Source: Massilia sp. PDC64
Lineage (GTDB): Bacteria; Pseudomonadota; Gammaproteobacteria; Burkholderiales; Burkholderiaceae_D
Direction of reading: 5' to 3'
Length of the DNA stretch: 64,000 nt
Assembly: GCF_900101265.1 (NCBI RefSeq)
Contig: NZ_FMZS01000001.1
Coordinates: forward strand, 496,001 to 560,000
Notes under the pieces: generated by a model
The model's database searches: none
Told to the model about the DNA's origin: nothing
Seen by the model: the letters and a program-made list of their open reading frames with translations, nothing else
Translations under genes and position numbers: made by a program
Shown: positions 35,331 to 44,276 of the stretch, piece by piece
Layout of the letters: each line of letters starts with the position of its first letter
Numbering within the stretch: position 1 is the first letter of the stretch

Positions 35331-37775
35331 ATGAAAAATAGTTCTAGCGAACCGTCTCTGCGCACCCGACACATCCTGGCGACGCTTCTCGTGGTGGGCG
35401 CAGCCGTGCTGCCGGGTTACGGCACGGCACAGGTCACCGGTTTCACGCACCCGGGCACGCCGCTCACCGTCGCCGATCTCACGCTACTCAAGTCCTACGT
35501 CGACCAGGGCAAACAGCCATGGAAGTCCGGCTATGACCTATTGAAGGCCGATGGCAAATCGCAGTCCACCTACGTCATGGCCGGTCCGTACGCGACCGTG
35601 AGCCGCGCCCCCGACGTGAATCTCTGGCCATGGCGCAACGACATGACCGCGGTCTGGAACCTTGCGCGGATGTGGTATTTCACCCGCAACGACGCGTATG
35701 CGAAGAAGGCGCACGACATCCTGATCGCGTGGGCCACCACCCAGACGGCGTTCTCGGGTGGCGAGTCGATGCTCGACCTGGGCGACTATGCCTACAAGTT
35801 CGTGGGTGGCGCGGACATCCTGCGCGGCACCTGGCCGGGTTGGACGGCCAGCGACACGACGACGGTGCAGAATTATTTCAGTAACGTCCTGCTGCCGGCA
35901 GCGAACCCCTATGGCGAAAACATGTTCGGCGCCGCCAACAAGGGCGCGCTGGCCCTGAACGCGCTCGGATTGATGGCCATTTTCAATGACGACACCGACT
36001 TGCTGAACAGGGTCGTTGCCCAGACCCGCACCCTCGCCCACATCGGCCTGCGCAGTTCCAACGACATCGGCATGCTCGGCGACTCGCTGCGCGACCAGGG
36101 GCACGCGCATGGACAGCTCCTGTCGCTGGCGATGCTCGCCGAGGCGCTGTGGAAGCAGGGCATCGACATCTATTCCGACCTGGACAACCGCCTGCTGGCG
36201 GCAGGCGAATACTTCGCGCGGGTGAACGAACTCGCGCCGACGCCGTTCCTCCCGTTCGGCACCACGGATGCCTACTACATCGCCGACAATACCAACCGCG
36301 GCTGGGGCGGCGGGAACATTGCGCTCAATGTCATTCATGGGGCCTACGCTGTCCGCAAGGGCATGCAGGCACCCTACATCGCCCAGCGGCGCCTGTGGAT
36401 GCCGGTGGACAGCACCAGCTTCATGTTCCTGAAAGAAGTCGATACGTCGACGGCGACGCCCCCGCCGCCTCTCGCGATTCCCGCGACCGCCTCGATCACT
36501 TCGGGCTTGAATGATATCGATATCGGAAACAGCGCGCCGGCCGGCACCTCCTCGTACGCGAACGGCAAATGGACGGTGGTCGGGGCGGGCGCCGACACCT
36601 GGAGCACGAACGACAGCAGCCATTTCGCCTACAAGGCCCTGACCGGCGACGGCGCCATCATTGCGAAAGTCGAGACGATCCAGAATACGAGCCCGAATGC
36701 AAAGGCGGGGGTCATGATGCGCACGAGCCTGGCCCAGGGCGCGCCCCGCGCCCTGATGGTCGTCACCAACCAGGTGAACGCCGAGCAGAACATGCCGAAC
36801 CTCGCGGTGTACGGCGGCACGAACTACGGCAACAAGGCACTTCCCATCGCGAACACCGTGCCGTCTTACTGGGTGAAGCTCGAGCGCATCGGAAACATGA
36901 TCACCGGCTACCTGTCTCCCGACGGGACCAACTGGGCCGCCACCGACGTCGGCCGCATCGACGGCACGCTCCCCGCCACGATCTATGTCGGCCTGGTGGT
37001 CTGCTCGCACGCCAACGGCACGCTGAATACCTCCACCTTCAGCAACGTCCGGATCACGGGCGGCAACGGTGGCGCACCGGCCGCCATCCCCGCCGCGCCC
37101 GCCGCGCTGCTGGCCGAGTCGGGCGATGGCGCCGTCCCGCTGCGCTGGCAACAGTCCTTCGGCGCCACCAGCTATACGATCAAGCGCTCCATGTTCAGCG
37201 GCGGTCCGTACACGCCCATCGCATCGGGCATCACGGACGGCAGCTACACGGATACGTCGGTGAGCAATGGCATGACCTACTACTACACGGTCACCGCGAC
37301 CAACGCCGCCGGCACGAGCGCCAACTCGCCCGAGGACAGCGCCACGCCCGTCCATCCGCTGACCAACGTCGCCACCGGCGGCACCGCCACCGACGGCGCG
37401 AACAACGCGGCCAACGCCGGCCTGGCCTTCGACAGGAACTCGGCAACGAAATGGCTCTACGGGGCCCCGACCGGCTGGCTGAGGTACGACCTGGGCCACA
37501 CGGAGACAGTCCTGCGCTATACGGTCATCAGCGCCAGCGACGTGGCCCCGCGCGATCCGAAGGACTGGCAGTTCCAGGGCTCGAACGACGGCGTCACCTG
37601 GACGACGCTCGATGTACAAAGCGGCCAGGTGTTCCCCAACCGGCTCCAGCTGAAAAGCTACCCGGTCGCCGGTGGAGGCGCCTATCGCTGGTACCGGCTC
37701 AACATCACGGCCAATAATGGCGATACCGCCTCGACGGCGTTGTCGGAGCTGGGGCTGTTTGCTGCGAAGCCGTAA
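35331..37775 (+). CDS. Secreted alginate-lyase-family polysaccharide lyase with CBM32-like domain, paralogue 1
   Basis: 814 residues. An extended signal peptide precedes GYGTAQVTGFTHPG. Residues about 55-330 are an alginate_lyase-type (alpha/alpha) toroid: DVNLWPWRNDMTAVWNLARMWYF, FGAANKGALALNALGLMAIFNDD, SSNDIGMLGDSLRDQGHAHGQLLSLAMLAEALW. About 385-575 is a DUF1349-like concanavalin module (AGVMMRTSLAQGAPRA, SPDGTNWAATDVG). About 580-668 is a fibronectin-III domain, and 672-814 an F5/8C (CBM32-like) domain (WKFQGSNDGVTWTTLD-like). It likely depolymerises alginate or a related uronan outside the cell. A close paralogue lies at 49822-52269. Confidence 0.88.
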   Translation: MKNSSSEPSLRTRHILATLLVVGAAVLPGYGTAQVTGFTHPGTPLTVADLTLLKSYVDQGKQPWKSGYDLLKADGKSQSTYVMAGPYATVSRAPDVNLWPWRNDMTAVWNLARMWYFTRNDAYAKKAHDILIAWATTQTAFSGGESMLDLGDYAYKFVGGADILRGTWPGWTASDTTTVQNYFSNVLLPAANPYGENMFGAANKGALALNALGLMAIFNDDTDLLNRVVAQTRTLAHIGLRSSNDIGMLGDSLRDQGHAHGQLLSLAMLAEALWKQGIDIYSDLDNRLLAAGEYFARVNELAPTPFLPFGTTDAYYIADNTNRGWGGGNIALNVIHGAYAVRKGMQAPYIAQRRLWMPVDSTSFMFLKEVDTSTATPPPPLAIPATASITSGLNDIDIGNSAPAGTSSYANGKWTVVGAGADTWSTNDSSHFAYKALTGDGAIIAKVETIQNTSPNAKAGVMMRTSLAQGAPRALMVVTNQVNAEQNMPNLAVYGGTNYGNKALPIANTVPSYWVKLERIGNMITGYLSPDGTNWAATDVGRIDGTLPATIYVGLVVCSHANGTLNTSTFSNVRITGGNGGAPAAIPAAPAALLAESGDGAVPLRWQQSFGATSYTIKRSMFSGGPYTPIASGITDGSYTDTSVSNGMTYYYTVTATNAAGTSANSPEDSATPVHPLTNVATGGTATDGANNAANAGLAFDRNSATKWLYGAPTGWLRYDLGHTETVLRYTVISASDVAPRDPKDWQFQGSNDGVTWTTLDVQSGQVFPNRLQLKSYPVAGGGAYRWYRLNITANNGDTASTALSELGLFAAKP

Positions 37776-37788
37776 TCGAGCCGACACT

Positions 37789-37809
37789 CGGATCGGGTGA
37801 CCCGATCCG
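37789..37809. terminator. Perfect 9-bp hairpin after alginate-lyase 1
   Basis: CGGATCGGG-TGA-CCCGATCCG starts 14 nt after the stop codon. It has no U tract, so it may be an RNA 3'-end stabiliser or a Rho-linked terminator. The paralogous gene has a different perfect hairpin at the same distance. Confidence 0.55.
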
Positions 37810-37913
37810 GGGCGCTCGTGCCTGCCGTTCGCGACGCGGGCACGGGCGACAACGAGATCGCGGAGTTTTGTTATGCTGGGCGGCACCGCACATCGTTTTT
37901 CGCACGTCAAGAC

Positions 37914-38360
37914 ATGGGCATCGCCATCGCCGCCTGCGCATTCCTGCTAATCGCCACGACCGTGATCCACTACGAGGTCCTGCGCCTGATGACGACGCTG
38001 CTGCCCGCGTTGCGCATCCCGCCGCGCATGCGGCTCGTGTTCGTGATCGTCGGCGCGTTCGGCGCGCACTTCATCGAGATCCTGCTGTACGGCCTCGCCT
38101 ACTACTTGCTCGCGACGCGCTTCGGCGTCGGCCAGATGGGCGACCCAGGCCCCCTGCCGTTCACGCGCTGCCTGTATTTCTCCGCCGAGACCTACACGAC
38201 GCTGGGCTACGGCGACGTGCTGCCGCACGGCGACCTGCGCCTGCTGGCGGGCATGCAGGCGCTGAACGGGATGCTGCTGATCGGGTGGACGGCGTCGTAC
38301 ACGTATCTGTCGATGGAGCGGTTATGGGATGACACCGGGCGCGGCAAATCAAAGCATTGA
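37914..38360 (+). CDS. Two-TM potassium channel (ion_trans_2)
   Basis: 148 residues from the ATG at 37914. Hydrophobic segments lie at about 2-18 and 42-66, then a pore loop and a final helix at about 108-128. The selectivity filter is TTLGYGD at residues 95-101, preceded by the pore helix CLYFSAETY. There is no RCK/TrkA domain, so it is a minimal K+ channel subunit, probably tetrameric in the inner membrane. A start at 37797 would add an unlikely N-terminus. It stands alone between the lyase and the Hcp cassette. Confidence 0.88.
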   Translation: MGIAIAACAFLLIATTVIHYEVLRLMTTLLPALRIPPRMRLVFVIVGAFGAHFIEILLYGLAYYLLATRFGVGQMGDPGPLPFTRCLYFSAETYTTLGYGDVLPHGDLRLLAGMQALNGMLLIGWTASYTYLSMERLWDDTGRGKSKH

Positions 38361-38462
38361 TTCGGCTCATTTGCCAATCTGACGGCCAGCCAATTGCTCG
38401 CTGACGGGACACGCAAGAATCACGTTTTGTTCCCTTCAGCAATCCGACCTCTGGAGACAGCG

Positions 38463-38957
38463 ATGGCATTCGACGTGTACCTGCAAATCGACGGCATCAA
38501 GGGCGAGTCGCAAGACGACAAGCATAAAGACTGGATCGAAGTGACGGGCGTACATTGGGGCGTGTTTCAACCCAGGAGTGCGACGTCATCGACAGCGGGC
38601 GGCCACACGGCCGAACGTGCCGAACTGGATGACGTCTCGTTCACTAAATTGGCGGACTTGTCCTCACCGATTCTGGCCCAGACTTGCGCAATGGGGAAAA
38701 CCATTCCGAAAGCGAAGTTCGAATTCTTCCGCGCTGATGGCGATGGTACCCGGGTCAAGTATTTCGACATCGAGCTGGAAAACGTATTGATCGGCATGGT
38801 GAAGCCACATCTGGGCGGTGATGAATCCTATCTATCGGAGATCGTCAACCTGAAATATTCGAAGATCAAATGGAAGTACACGCAACAGAAGATCGGCGGC
38901 GGCACCGGCGGCAATACTGCCGGCGGCTGGGATCTGGCGGCAAATAAAATCGCGTGA
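38463..38957 (+). CDS. hcp: Type VI secretion Hcp-family tube protein
   Basis: 164 residues (MAFDVYLQIDGIKGESQDDKHKDWIEVTGVHWG...). Hcp1-family features are the DVYLQIDGIKGES start, WIEVTGVHWGV, KLADLSSPILAQTCAMGKTIPKAKFEFFRADGDG, and YFDIELENVLIGMVKPH. The tail GGGTGGNTAGGWDLAANKIA is typical of Hcp. Hcp hexamers stack into the inner tube of the T6SS and also chaperone and carry small effectors. No other T6SS structural gene is in the window, so this is an orphan hcp paired with the effector/immunity genes that follow 13 nt later. GC content is visibly lower than in the neighbouring pump genes. Confidence 0.95.
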   Translation: MAFDVYLQIDGIKGESQDDKHKDWIEVTGVHWGVFQPRSATSSTAGGHTAERAELDDVSFTKLADLSSPILAQTCAMGKTIPKAKFEFFRADGDGTRVKYFDIELENVLIGMVKPHLGGDESYLSEIVNLKYSKIKWKYTQQKIGGGTGGNTAGGWDLAANKIA

Positions 38958-38970
38958 CAGGAGGGCAACC

Positions 38971-39351
38971 ATGCCATTCGACACGGACAAGTTTGCAACT
39001 CACCTGCGCACGCACGCGGGCAAGCATAGCCAGTCGCATTGCGCAAAATTCGTACGCCGGGCTCTCGAAGCCGGCGGCGCTGATACGAAAGGTCATCCGA
39101 CGCCGGCCAGGTTGTACGGTCCCACGCTGCTGAGGAACGGCTTTCATGCCATTTCGGTCGATAATCCCGACAAGTTCTCCTTTCAGCAAGGCGACATTGT
39201 CGTGATTCAGCCGACCAAACATGGCAATCCGGCTGGGCACATTGCCGGTTACGATGGAAAAACCTGGATATCGGATTTCATCCAGAACGGCTTCTGGCCG
39301 GGAACTGCGTATGCGAAGGAGAAACCGGATTATGTCGTCTATCGCCGTTAA
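38971..39351 (+). CDS. Probable T6SS peptidoglycan amidase effector (Tae-like, NlpC/P60/CHAP fold)
   Basis: 126 residues, no signal peptide. The catalytic pattern of papain-like amidases is present: Cys24 in SHCAKFVRRALEAGG, then GDIVVIQ, His90 in PAGHIAGYDG and a polar residue in WISDF (Asp102). Size and position directly after hcp match Hcp-delivered Tae effectors, which cleave peptide crosslinks in the periplasm of rival Gram-negative cells. Which Tae family it belongs to was not determined. Its 3' end overlaps the predicted immunity gene by 20 nt. Confidence 0.85.
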   Translation: MPFDTDKFATHLRTHAGKHSQSHCAKFVRRALEAGGADTKGHPTPARLYGPTLLRNGFHAISVDNPDKFSFQQGDIVVIQPTKHGNPAGHIAGYDGKTWISDFIQNGFWPGTAYAKEKPDYVVYRR

Positions 39352-39850
39352 ACGTCTCGGTCTGATCATCTCGGCCGCGCTGACAATCGGATGGTGCGGC
39401 ACGGTCCTCGCTGCGAAAGCGAGTGGCGGGGCTGTCGTTGTTGCGAAGCTGTACAAGGATTTCGCATGGCAAGCAGTCGCGAGCCAGGCGGACCTGTTCG
39501 GCGAAGACCTGTCCCACCAAAGCAAATCCACCCTCGAAAAATATTTCGCACCTGCTCTGGCGGACTTGTTGGTCAAGGATGCCGCGTGCCAGATGAAATC
39601 CCAGGGCATCTGCAACCTGGACTTCGATCTGCTGTTCGACTCGCAGGATCCGCGGGTGACCGACCTGGACATATCGACGACGTCGCCAGGCAAGGTGTCC
39701 GTCGTCTATAAAGATCCTGTCGACGACAGGGCGACGCGGATCGATTTCGACGTGGCGCGGGTGGCCGGCGCCTGGAAAATCACGGATGTCGTCTACAACC
39801 GGCCCGAACAAGTGTCCCTGACACGCGTCTTGTCCCGAAAGCTTCCTTGA
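39332..39850 (+). CDS. Probable periplasmic immunity protein for the amidase effector
   Basis: 172 residues from the ATG at 39332, overlapping the effector gene. The N-terminus MSSIAVKRLGLIISAALTIGWCGTVLA is a Sec signal, as expected for immunity to a periplasmic enzyme. The mature part (YFAPALADLLVKDAACQ..., LFDSQDPRVTDLDISTTSPGKVSVVYKDPVDDRATRIDFDVARVAGAWKITDVVYN) has an NTF2/DUF3828-like look, a fold found among Tai proteins. That match is from memory. Assignment rests mainly on overlap with the effector and on export. Confidence 0.75.
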   Translation: MSSIAVKRLGLIISAALTIGWCGTVLAAKASGGAVVVAKLYKDFAWQAVASQADLFGEDLSHQSKSTLEKYFAPALADLLVKDAACQMKSQGICNLDFDLLFDSQDPRVTDLDISTTSPGKVSVVYKDPVDDRATRIDFDVARVAGAWKITDVVYNRPEQVSLTRVLSRKLP

Positions 39851-39860
39851 TACGCCCGCG

Positions 39861-39890
39861 GCGCCAGATTAACGATATTTAATCCGGCGC
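39861..39890. terminator. Long imperfect hairpin after the Hcp cassette
   Basis: GCGCCAGATTAA (39861-39872) pairs with TTAATCCGGCGC (39879-39890) with one A-C mismatch and loop CGATAT. It starts 10 nt after the immunity gene stop. No U tract follows. It probably separates the cassette from the RND operon. Confidence 0.55.
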
Positions 39891-39969
39891 CCATCAGCGC
39901 TTAACGCCCCACCCCGCATAGTGCCACTGTCACGGACCGCCCGGTCCCGCCATCCAGTGGAGCCCCGCC

Positions 39970-41112
39970 ATGCAAACGACAACAGGTTCGACGGCTGCCG
40001 CGGCAGTCGCCGCCGCCCTCCTCGCCGGCTGCAGCCATCCGCCGCCACCGAAGCCGCCGGCCCCGCCGCCGCAGGTGGCGGTCGTGGCCGTGCACAAGTC
40101 CAGCGTGCCCGTGTTTGCCGACCTGCCCGGCCGCACGTCGCCGTATCTCGTGGCCGAGGTGCGGGCGCGCGTCGACGGCATCGTGCAGAAGCGGCTGTTC
40201 GCGGAAGGCGCCGATGTCCGTGCCGGCCAGCCGTTGTACCGCATCGATCCGGCCCAGTACGAGGCGCAGTTGAACAGCGCCCTCGCCGCCGAGCGCAAGG
40301 CCGAGGCGAACCTCGCCGCCACGCGCGCGCAGGCCGACCGCTACAAGGACCTGCTGGCCGCGAACGCCGTCAGCAAGCAGGCATCCGACAACGCCGTGGC
40401 GGCCGCCGGGCAGGCCGCGGCCGATGTCGCGTCCGCAAAGGCGGCCGTCGCGCTGGCGCGCCTGAACCTCGGCTACACGCAGGTCGCCGCGCCCATCGCG
40501 GGCCGCACCAGCACGTCGCTCGTGACGCAGGGTGCCTACGTCCAGGCCGGCCAGGCGACGCTGCTCACGACCATCCAGCAGCTGGATCCGATCTACGTCG
40601 ACCTGACGGAAGCCAGCGCCGCCGGCCTGCGCCTGCGCGCCGGCAGCCTGGCCGATCCGGCCCGCCAGCCCAAGGTCACGTTGACGCTGGAAGACGGGAG
40701 CGCCTATCCGCTGCCGGGCCGCCTCGAGTTTTCCGGCACGAGCGTCGATCAGGGCACGGGCTCCGTCAAGCTGCGCGCCATCTTCGCGAATCCGAAGGGC
40801 CTGCTGCTGCCGGGGATGTATGTCCGCGCCCGCGTCGAACAGGGCAAGGACGACGCGCTGCTCGTGCCCGCGAAGGCCGTCGCGCACGATCCGCAGGGGC
40901 GTCCGACGGTGCTCGTCGTGGATGCCGCCGGCAAGGTGGGCCAGCGCGTGCTGCAGGCATCCACGTTGCAGGACGGCGCCTGGGTCGTCACGGCCGGCCT
41001 GAACGACGGCGAGCGCGTCATCGTGGCCGGCCTGCAGCAGGCGAAGCCCGGCATGACGGTGCGCGCCGTCGACGCGACATCCGGCGTCGCCCTCGCATCG
41101 AACCAGCCGTAA
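39970..41112 (+). CDS. RND efflux periplasmic adaptor lipoprotein (AcrA/MexA family)
   Basis: 380 residues with lipobox LLAGCSH. Features: PVFADLPGRTSPYLVAEVRARVDGIVQKRLFAEGADVRAGQPLYRIDPAQYEAQLNSA (barrel-sandwich first half), an alpha-hairpin (AERKAEANLAATRAQADRYKDLLAANAVSKQ), and YTQVAAPIAGRTSTSLVTQGAYV (second half). Its membrane-proximal domain ends near GKVGQRVLQASTL. It links the inner-membrane pump to the outer-membrane channel. First gene of an adaptor-pump-channel-regulator-sensor operon. Confidence 0.95.
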   Translation: MQTTTGSTAAAAVAAALLAGCSHPPPPKPPAPPPQVAVVAVHKSSVPVFADLPGRTSPYLVAEVRARVDGIVQKRLFAEGADVRAGQPLYRIDPAQYEAQLNSALAAERKAEANLAATRAQADRYKDLLAANAVSKQASDNAVAAAGQAAADVASAKAAVALARLNLGYTQVAAPIAGRTSTSLVTQGAYVQAGQATLLTTIQQLDPIYVDLTEASAAGLRLRAGSLADPARQPKVTLTLEDGSAYPLPGRLEFSGTSVDQGTGSVKLRAIFANPKGLLLPGMYVRARVEQGKDDALLVPAKAVAHDPQGRPTVLVVDAAGKVGQRVLQASTLQDGAWVVTAGLNDGERVIVAGLQQAKPGMTVRAVDATSGVALASNQP

Positions 41113-41122
41113 GGAGCGCGCC

Positions 41123-44100
41123 ATGTCCCGCTTCTTCATCGAGCGTCCCATCTTCGCCATCGTCATCTCGATTCTGGTCATGCTGGGCGGCGGCCTCGCG
41201 ATCGGCACGCTGCCCATCGAGCAGCTGCCGCCCATCGCACCGCCGACCATCCAGGTCTCGGCATCGTATCCGGGCGCGTCGGCCACCACCGCGCAGGACA
41301 CGGTCGTGCAGGTAATCGAGCAGCAGCTGTCCGGCATCGACCACCTGCTGTACATGTCGTCGAACAGCGACGACACGGGCACTGCGACGATCACGCTGAG
41401 CTTTGCGCCCGGCACCGATCCGGATACGGCCCAGGTGCAGGTGCAGAACAAGGTGCAGCTGGCCGCGCCACTTCTGCCGGCCGCCGTGCAGCAGGCCGGC
41501 GTGCGCGTGACGAAGTCCAGCAGCGACTTCCTGATGCTGGCGGCATTCGTGTCGACGGACCACAGCATGAACAAGTTCGACATCGCGAACTACGTCGCCT
41601 CGCACGTGCAGGACCCGCTCAGCCGGATCACGGGTGTGGGCAACCTGAACGTATTCGGTACGCAGTACGCGATGCGCATCTGGCTCGATCCGTCCAAGCT
41701 GAATGCGTACGCGCTCCAGCCGGGCGACGTGAGCAACGCGCTGCTGGCGCAGAACGTGCAGGTCGCCGGCGGCCAGGTCGGCGGCAATCCGGCCGTGCCG
41801 CACCAGCAGATCGCGGCGACGATCACGGAATCGTCGCTGCTGCGCACGCCCGCGGATTTCGGCAACGTGCTGCTCAAGGCATTGCCGGACGGCTCGCGCG
41901 TGCGCCTCGCGGACGTCGCCCGCATCGAGCTCGGTGCGGAGAACTTCAACGTCGACAACAAGTACAACGGCCTGCCCGCGGCCGGCATCGCGGTGCAGCT
42001 GGCGCCGGGCGGCAACGCGCTGCAGACGGCCGATGCGATCCGCGCCCGCATCGACGAACTGAAACCCTATTTCCCGCACGGCCTGGAAGTCGTCTACCCG
42101 AACGACGTGACGCCGTTCGTGCGCATCTCCATCGAGGAAGTGGTCAAGACGCTGCTCGAGGGGATCGTCCTCGTGTTCCTCGTGATGTATTTGTTCCTGC
42201 AAAACCTGCGCGCGACCGTGATCCCCGCGATCACCGTGCCCGTGGTCCTGCTGGGCACCTTCGGCGTGATGGCGGCCCTCGGTTTCACCATCAACACGCT
42301 GTCGATGTTCGGCATGGTCCTCGCGATCGGCCTGCTCGTCGACGATGCCATCGTGGTCGTCGAGAACGTCGAGCGCGTGATGCATGAGGAGGGACTCGAG
42401 CCGCGCGCTGCCACGCGTAAAGCCATGGGACAGCTGGGCGGCGCGCTGATCGGCGTGGCGACCGTGCTGTGCGCCGTGTTCGTGCCCGTCGCGTTTTCGG
42501 GCGGCGCGGTGGGCGGTATCTACCGCCAGTTCTCGCTGACCATCGTCGCATCGATGCTGCTGTCCGTGTTCGTGGCACTGTCGCTGACGCCCGCGCTGTG
42601 CGCCCTGCTGCTGCGCTCGACGAAGCACGACGCCACGCCGCGCGGCGGCTTCTTCGTCTGGTTCAACCGCGGCTTCGACCGGTGCCGCGACGGCTACGTG
42701 GGCGGCGCGCGTTCGATCGCAACGAAGCCCTGGCGCTGGCTGGCGGCGTACGGCGCGGCGACGGCCGTCGTGGCCCTGCTCTTCGCGCACCTGCCGACGT
42801 CGTTCCTGCCGAACGAGGACCAGGGTTTCCTGTACGTGCAGGTGCAGACGCCGCCCGGCGCCACGCTGGAACGGACGGGCGCCGTGCTGGACGAGGTCAG
42901 CGCGTGGCTGCTGAAAAACGAATCGGCGATGGTCGACGCCGCGTTCACCGTCAACGGCAACAACAACGCGGGACGCGGCCAGAGCCAGGGCCAGGTCTAC
43001 GTGCATCTGAAAGACTGGAGCCAGCGCGGCAAGCCGGAACTGACGGCGCAGGCGCTGGCCGCGCGCATCGGCAAGCATTTTGCCGGCTACAAGGATGCGA
43101 CCGTGTTCGCCACCAGCCCGCCGCCGATCCGCGGCCTGGGCAGCGCGGCCGGCTTCGACTTCGAACTGGAAGACCGCGCGGGCCTCGGCCACGCCGCGCT
43201 GGCCGCCGCGCGCGACAAGCTGCTCGACCTGGCGCACCACGATCCGGTGCTGGCCTCCGTCCACTTCAACGGCCAGGCCGACAACCCCACGTTCAAGGTC
43301 GACATCGACCGCGAGAAGGCCGCCGCGCTGCAGGTGAACGCGGCCGACATCGACCAGACGTTCTCGATCGCGTGGGGCTCGCGCTACGTCGACAACTTCC
43401 TCGACACGGACAACCGCATCAAGAAGGTTTATTTGCAGGCCGACGCGCCGTTCCGCATGAACCCGCAGGACCTCGGGCAGCTGTACGTGCGCAATGCGGC
43501 CGGCAGCATGGTGCCGTTCTCCGCGTTCGCGACGACGCGCTGGACGTGGGGTCCGCCGCAACTGCAGCGCTACAACGGCGTGGAGGCGATGGAAATCCAG
43601 GGCCTGTCCGCGCCCGGCTACAGCTCGGGCCAGGCGATGGCCGAGATGGAGAAGCTGGCACACGAACTCCCGGCCGGCATCGGCTTCGAATGGACGGGCG
43701 CCTCGCTGCAGCAACAGCAGTCGAGCAACCAGGCACCGCTGCTGTACAGCCTGTCGATCCTCGTCGTGTTCCTCAGCCTCGCCGCGCTGTACGAAAGCTG
43801 GTCGGTGCCGCTCGCCGTGATCCTCGTCGTGCCGATCGGCGTGCTCGGTGCGCTCGCGCTGACGATGCTGGCGGGCCTGGAAAACGACGTCTACTTCCAG
43901 GTGGGCCTGCTGACGACGATGGGCCTGTCGGCCAAGAACGCGATCCTCGTCGTGGAATTCGCCCGCGAACGCCAGGCCGAAGGCATGCCGCCATTTCAGG
44001 CCGCGCTGGCGGCGGCGAAGATGCGGATCCGCCCGATCGTCATGACGTCGATGGCCTTCGTGCTGGGCGTGCTGCCGCTGGCCCTCGCGCACGGCGCCGG

Positions 44101-44275
44101 TGCCGCCAGCGAAAGGGCGATCGGCACGGGCGTGATCGGCGGCGTGCTCGCCGCGACGTTCTGCGCCACCTTCCTGATCCCGATGTTCTACGTCGTCGTC
44201 GCCACGCTGGGCCAGCGTTTTACGCGCGGCCGCCAGCCGGCATCCGCCGCCGCACCCGCTCTTGGAGGACGCTGA
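41123..44275 (+). CDS. RND multidrug efflux pump, AcrB/MexB (HAE1) family
   Basis: 1050 residues, the usual HAE1 length, with 12 transmembrane helices. MSRFFIERPIFAIVISILVMLGGG is TM1. The proton-relay double Asp is in GLLVDDAIVVVENVERVMHEE, and the GxGxxGxQxxVxL-type porter segment (AGRGQSQGQVYVHLKDW) and FLPNEDQGFLYVQVQ mark the two porter halves. It exports hydrophobic drugs, dyes or detergents by proton antiport as a trimer. The gene starts 10 nt after the adaptor gene, and the channel gene starts 1 nt after its stop. Confidence 0.97.
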   Translation: MSRFFIERPIFAIVISILVMLGGGLAIGTLPIEQLPPIAPPTIQVSASYPGASATTAQDTVVQVIEQQLSGIDHLLYMSSNSDDTGTATITLSFAPGTDPDTAQVQVQNKVQLAAPLLPAAVQQAGVRVTKSSSDFLMLAAFVSTDHSMNKFDIANYVASHVQDPLSRITGVGNLNVFGTQYAMRIWLDPSKLNAYALQPGDVSNALLAQNVQVAGGQVGGNPAVPHQQIAATITESSLLRTPADFGNVLLKALPDGSRVRLADVARIELGAENFNVDNKYNGLPAAGIAVQLAPGGNALQTADAIRARIDELKPYFPHGLEVVYPNDVTPFVRISIEEVVKTLLEGIVLVFLVMYLFLQNLRATVIPAITVPVVLLGTFGVMAALGFTINTLSMFGMVLAIGLLVDDAIVVVENVERVMHEEGLEPRAATRKAMGQLGGALIGVATVLCAVFVPVAFSGGAVGGIYRQFSLTIVASMLLSVFVALSLTPALCALLLRSTKHDATPRGGFFVWFNRGFDRCRDGYVGGARSIATKPWRWLAAYGAATAVVALLFAHLPTSFLPNEDQGFLYVQVQTPPGATLERTGAVLDEVSAWLLKNESAMVDAAFTVNGNNNAGRGQSQGQVYVHLKDWSQRGKPELTAQALAARIGKHFAGYKDATVFATSPPPIRGLGSAAGFDFELEDRAGLGHAALAAARDKLLDLAHHDPVLASVHFNGQADNPTFKVDIDREKAAALQVNAADIDQTFSIAWGSRYVDNFLDTDNRIKKVYLQADAPFRMNPQDLGQLYVRNAAGSMVPFSAFATTRWTWGPPQLQRYNGVEAMEIQGLSAPGYSSGQAMAEMEKLAHELPAGIGFEWTGASLQQQQSSNQAPLLYSLSILVVFLSLAALYESWSVPLAVILVVPIGVLGALALTMLAGLENDVYFQVGLLTTMGLSAKNAILVVEFARERQAEGMPPFQAALAAAKMRIRPIVMTSMAFVLGVLPLALAHGAGAASERAIGTGVIGGVLAATFCATFLIPMFYVVVATLGQRFTRGRQPASAAAPALGGR

Positions 44276-44276
44276 C

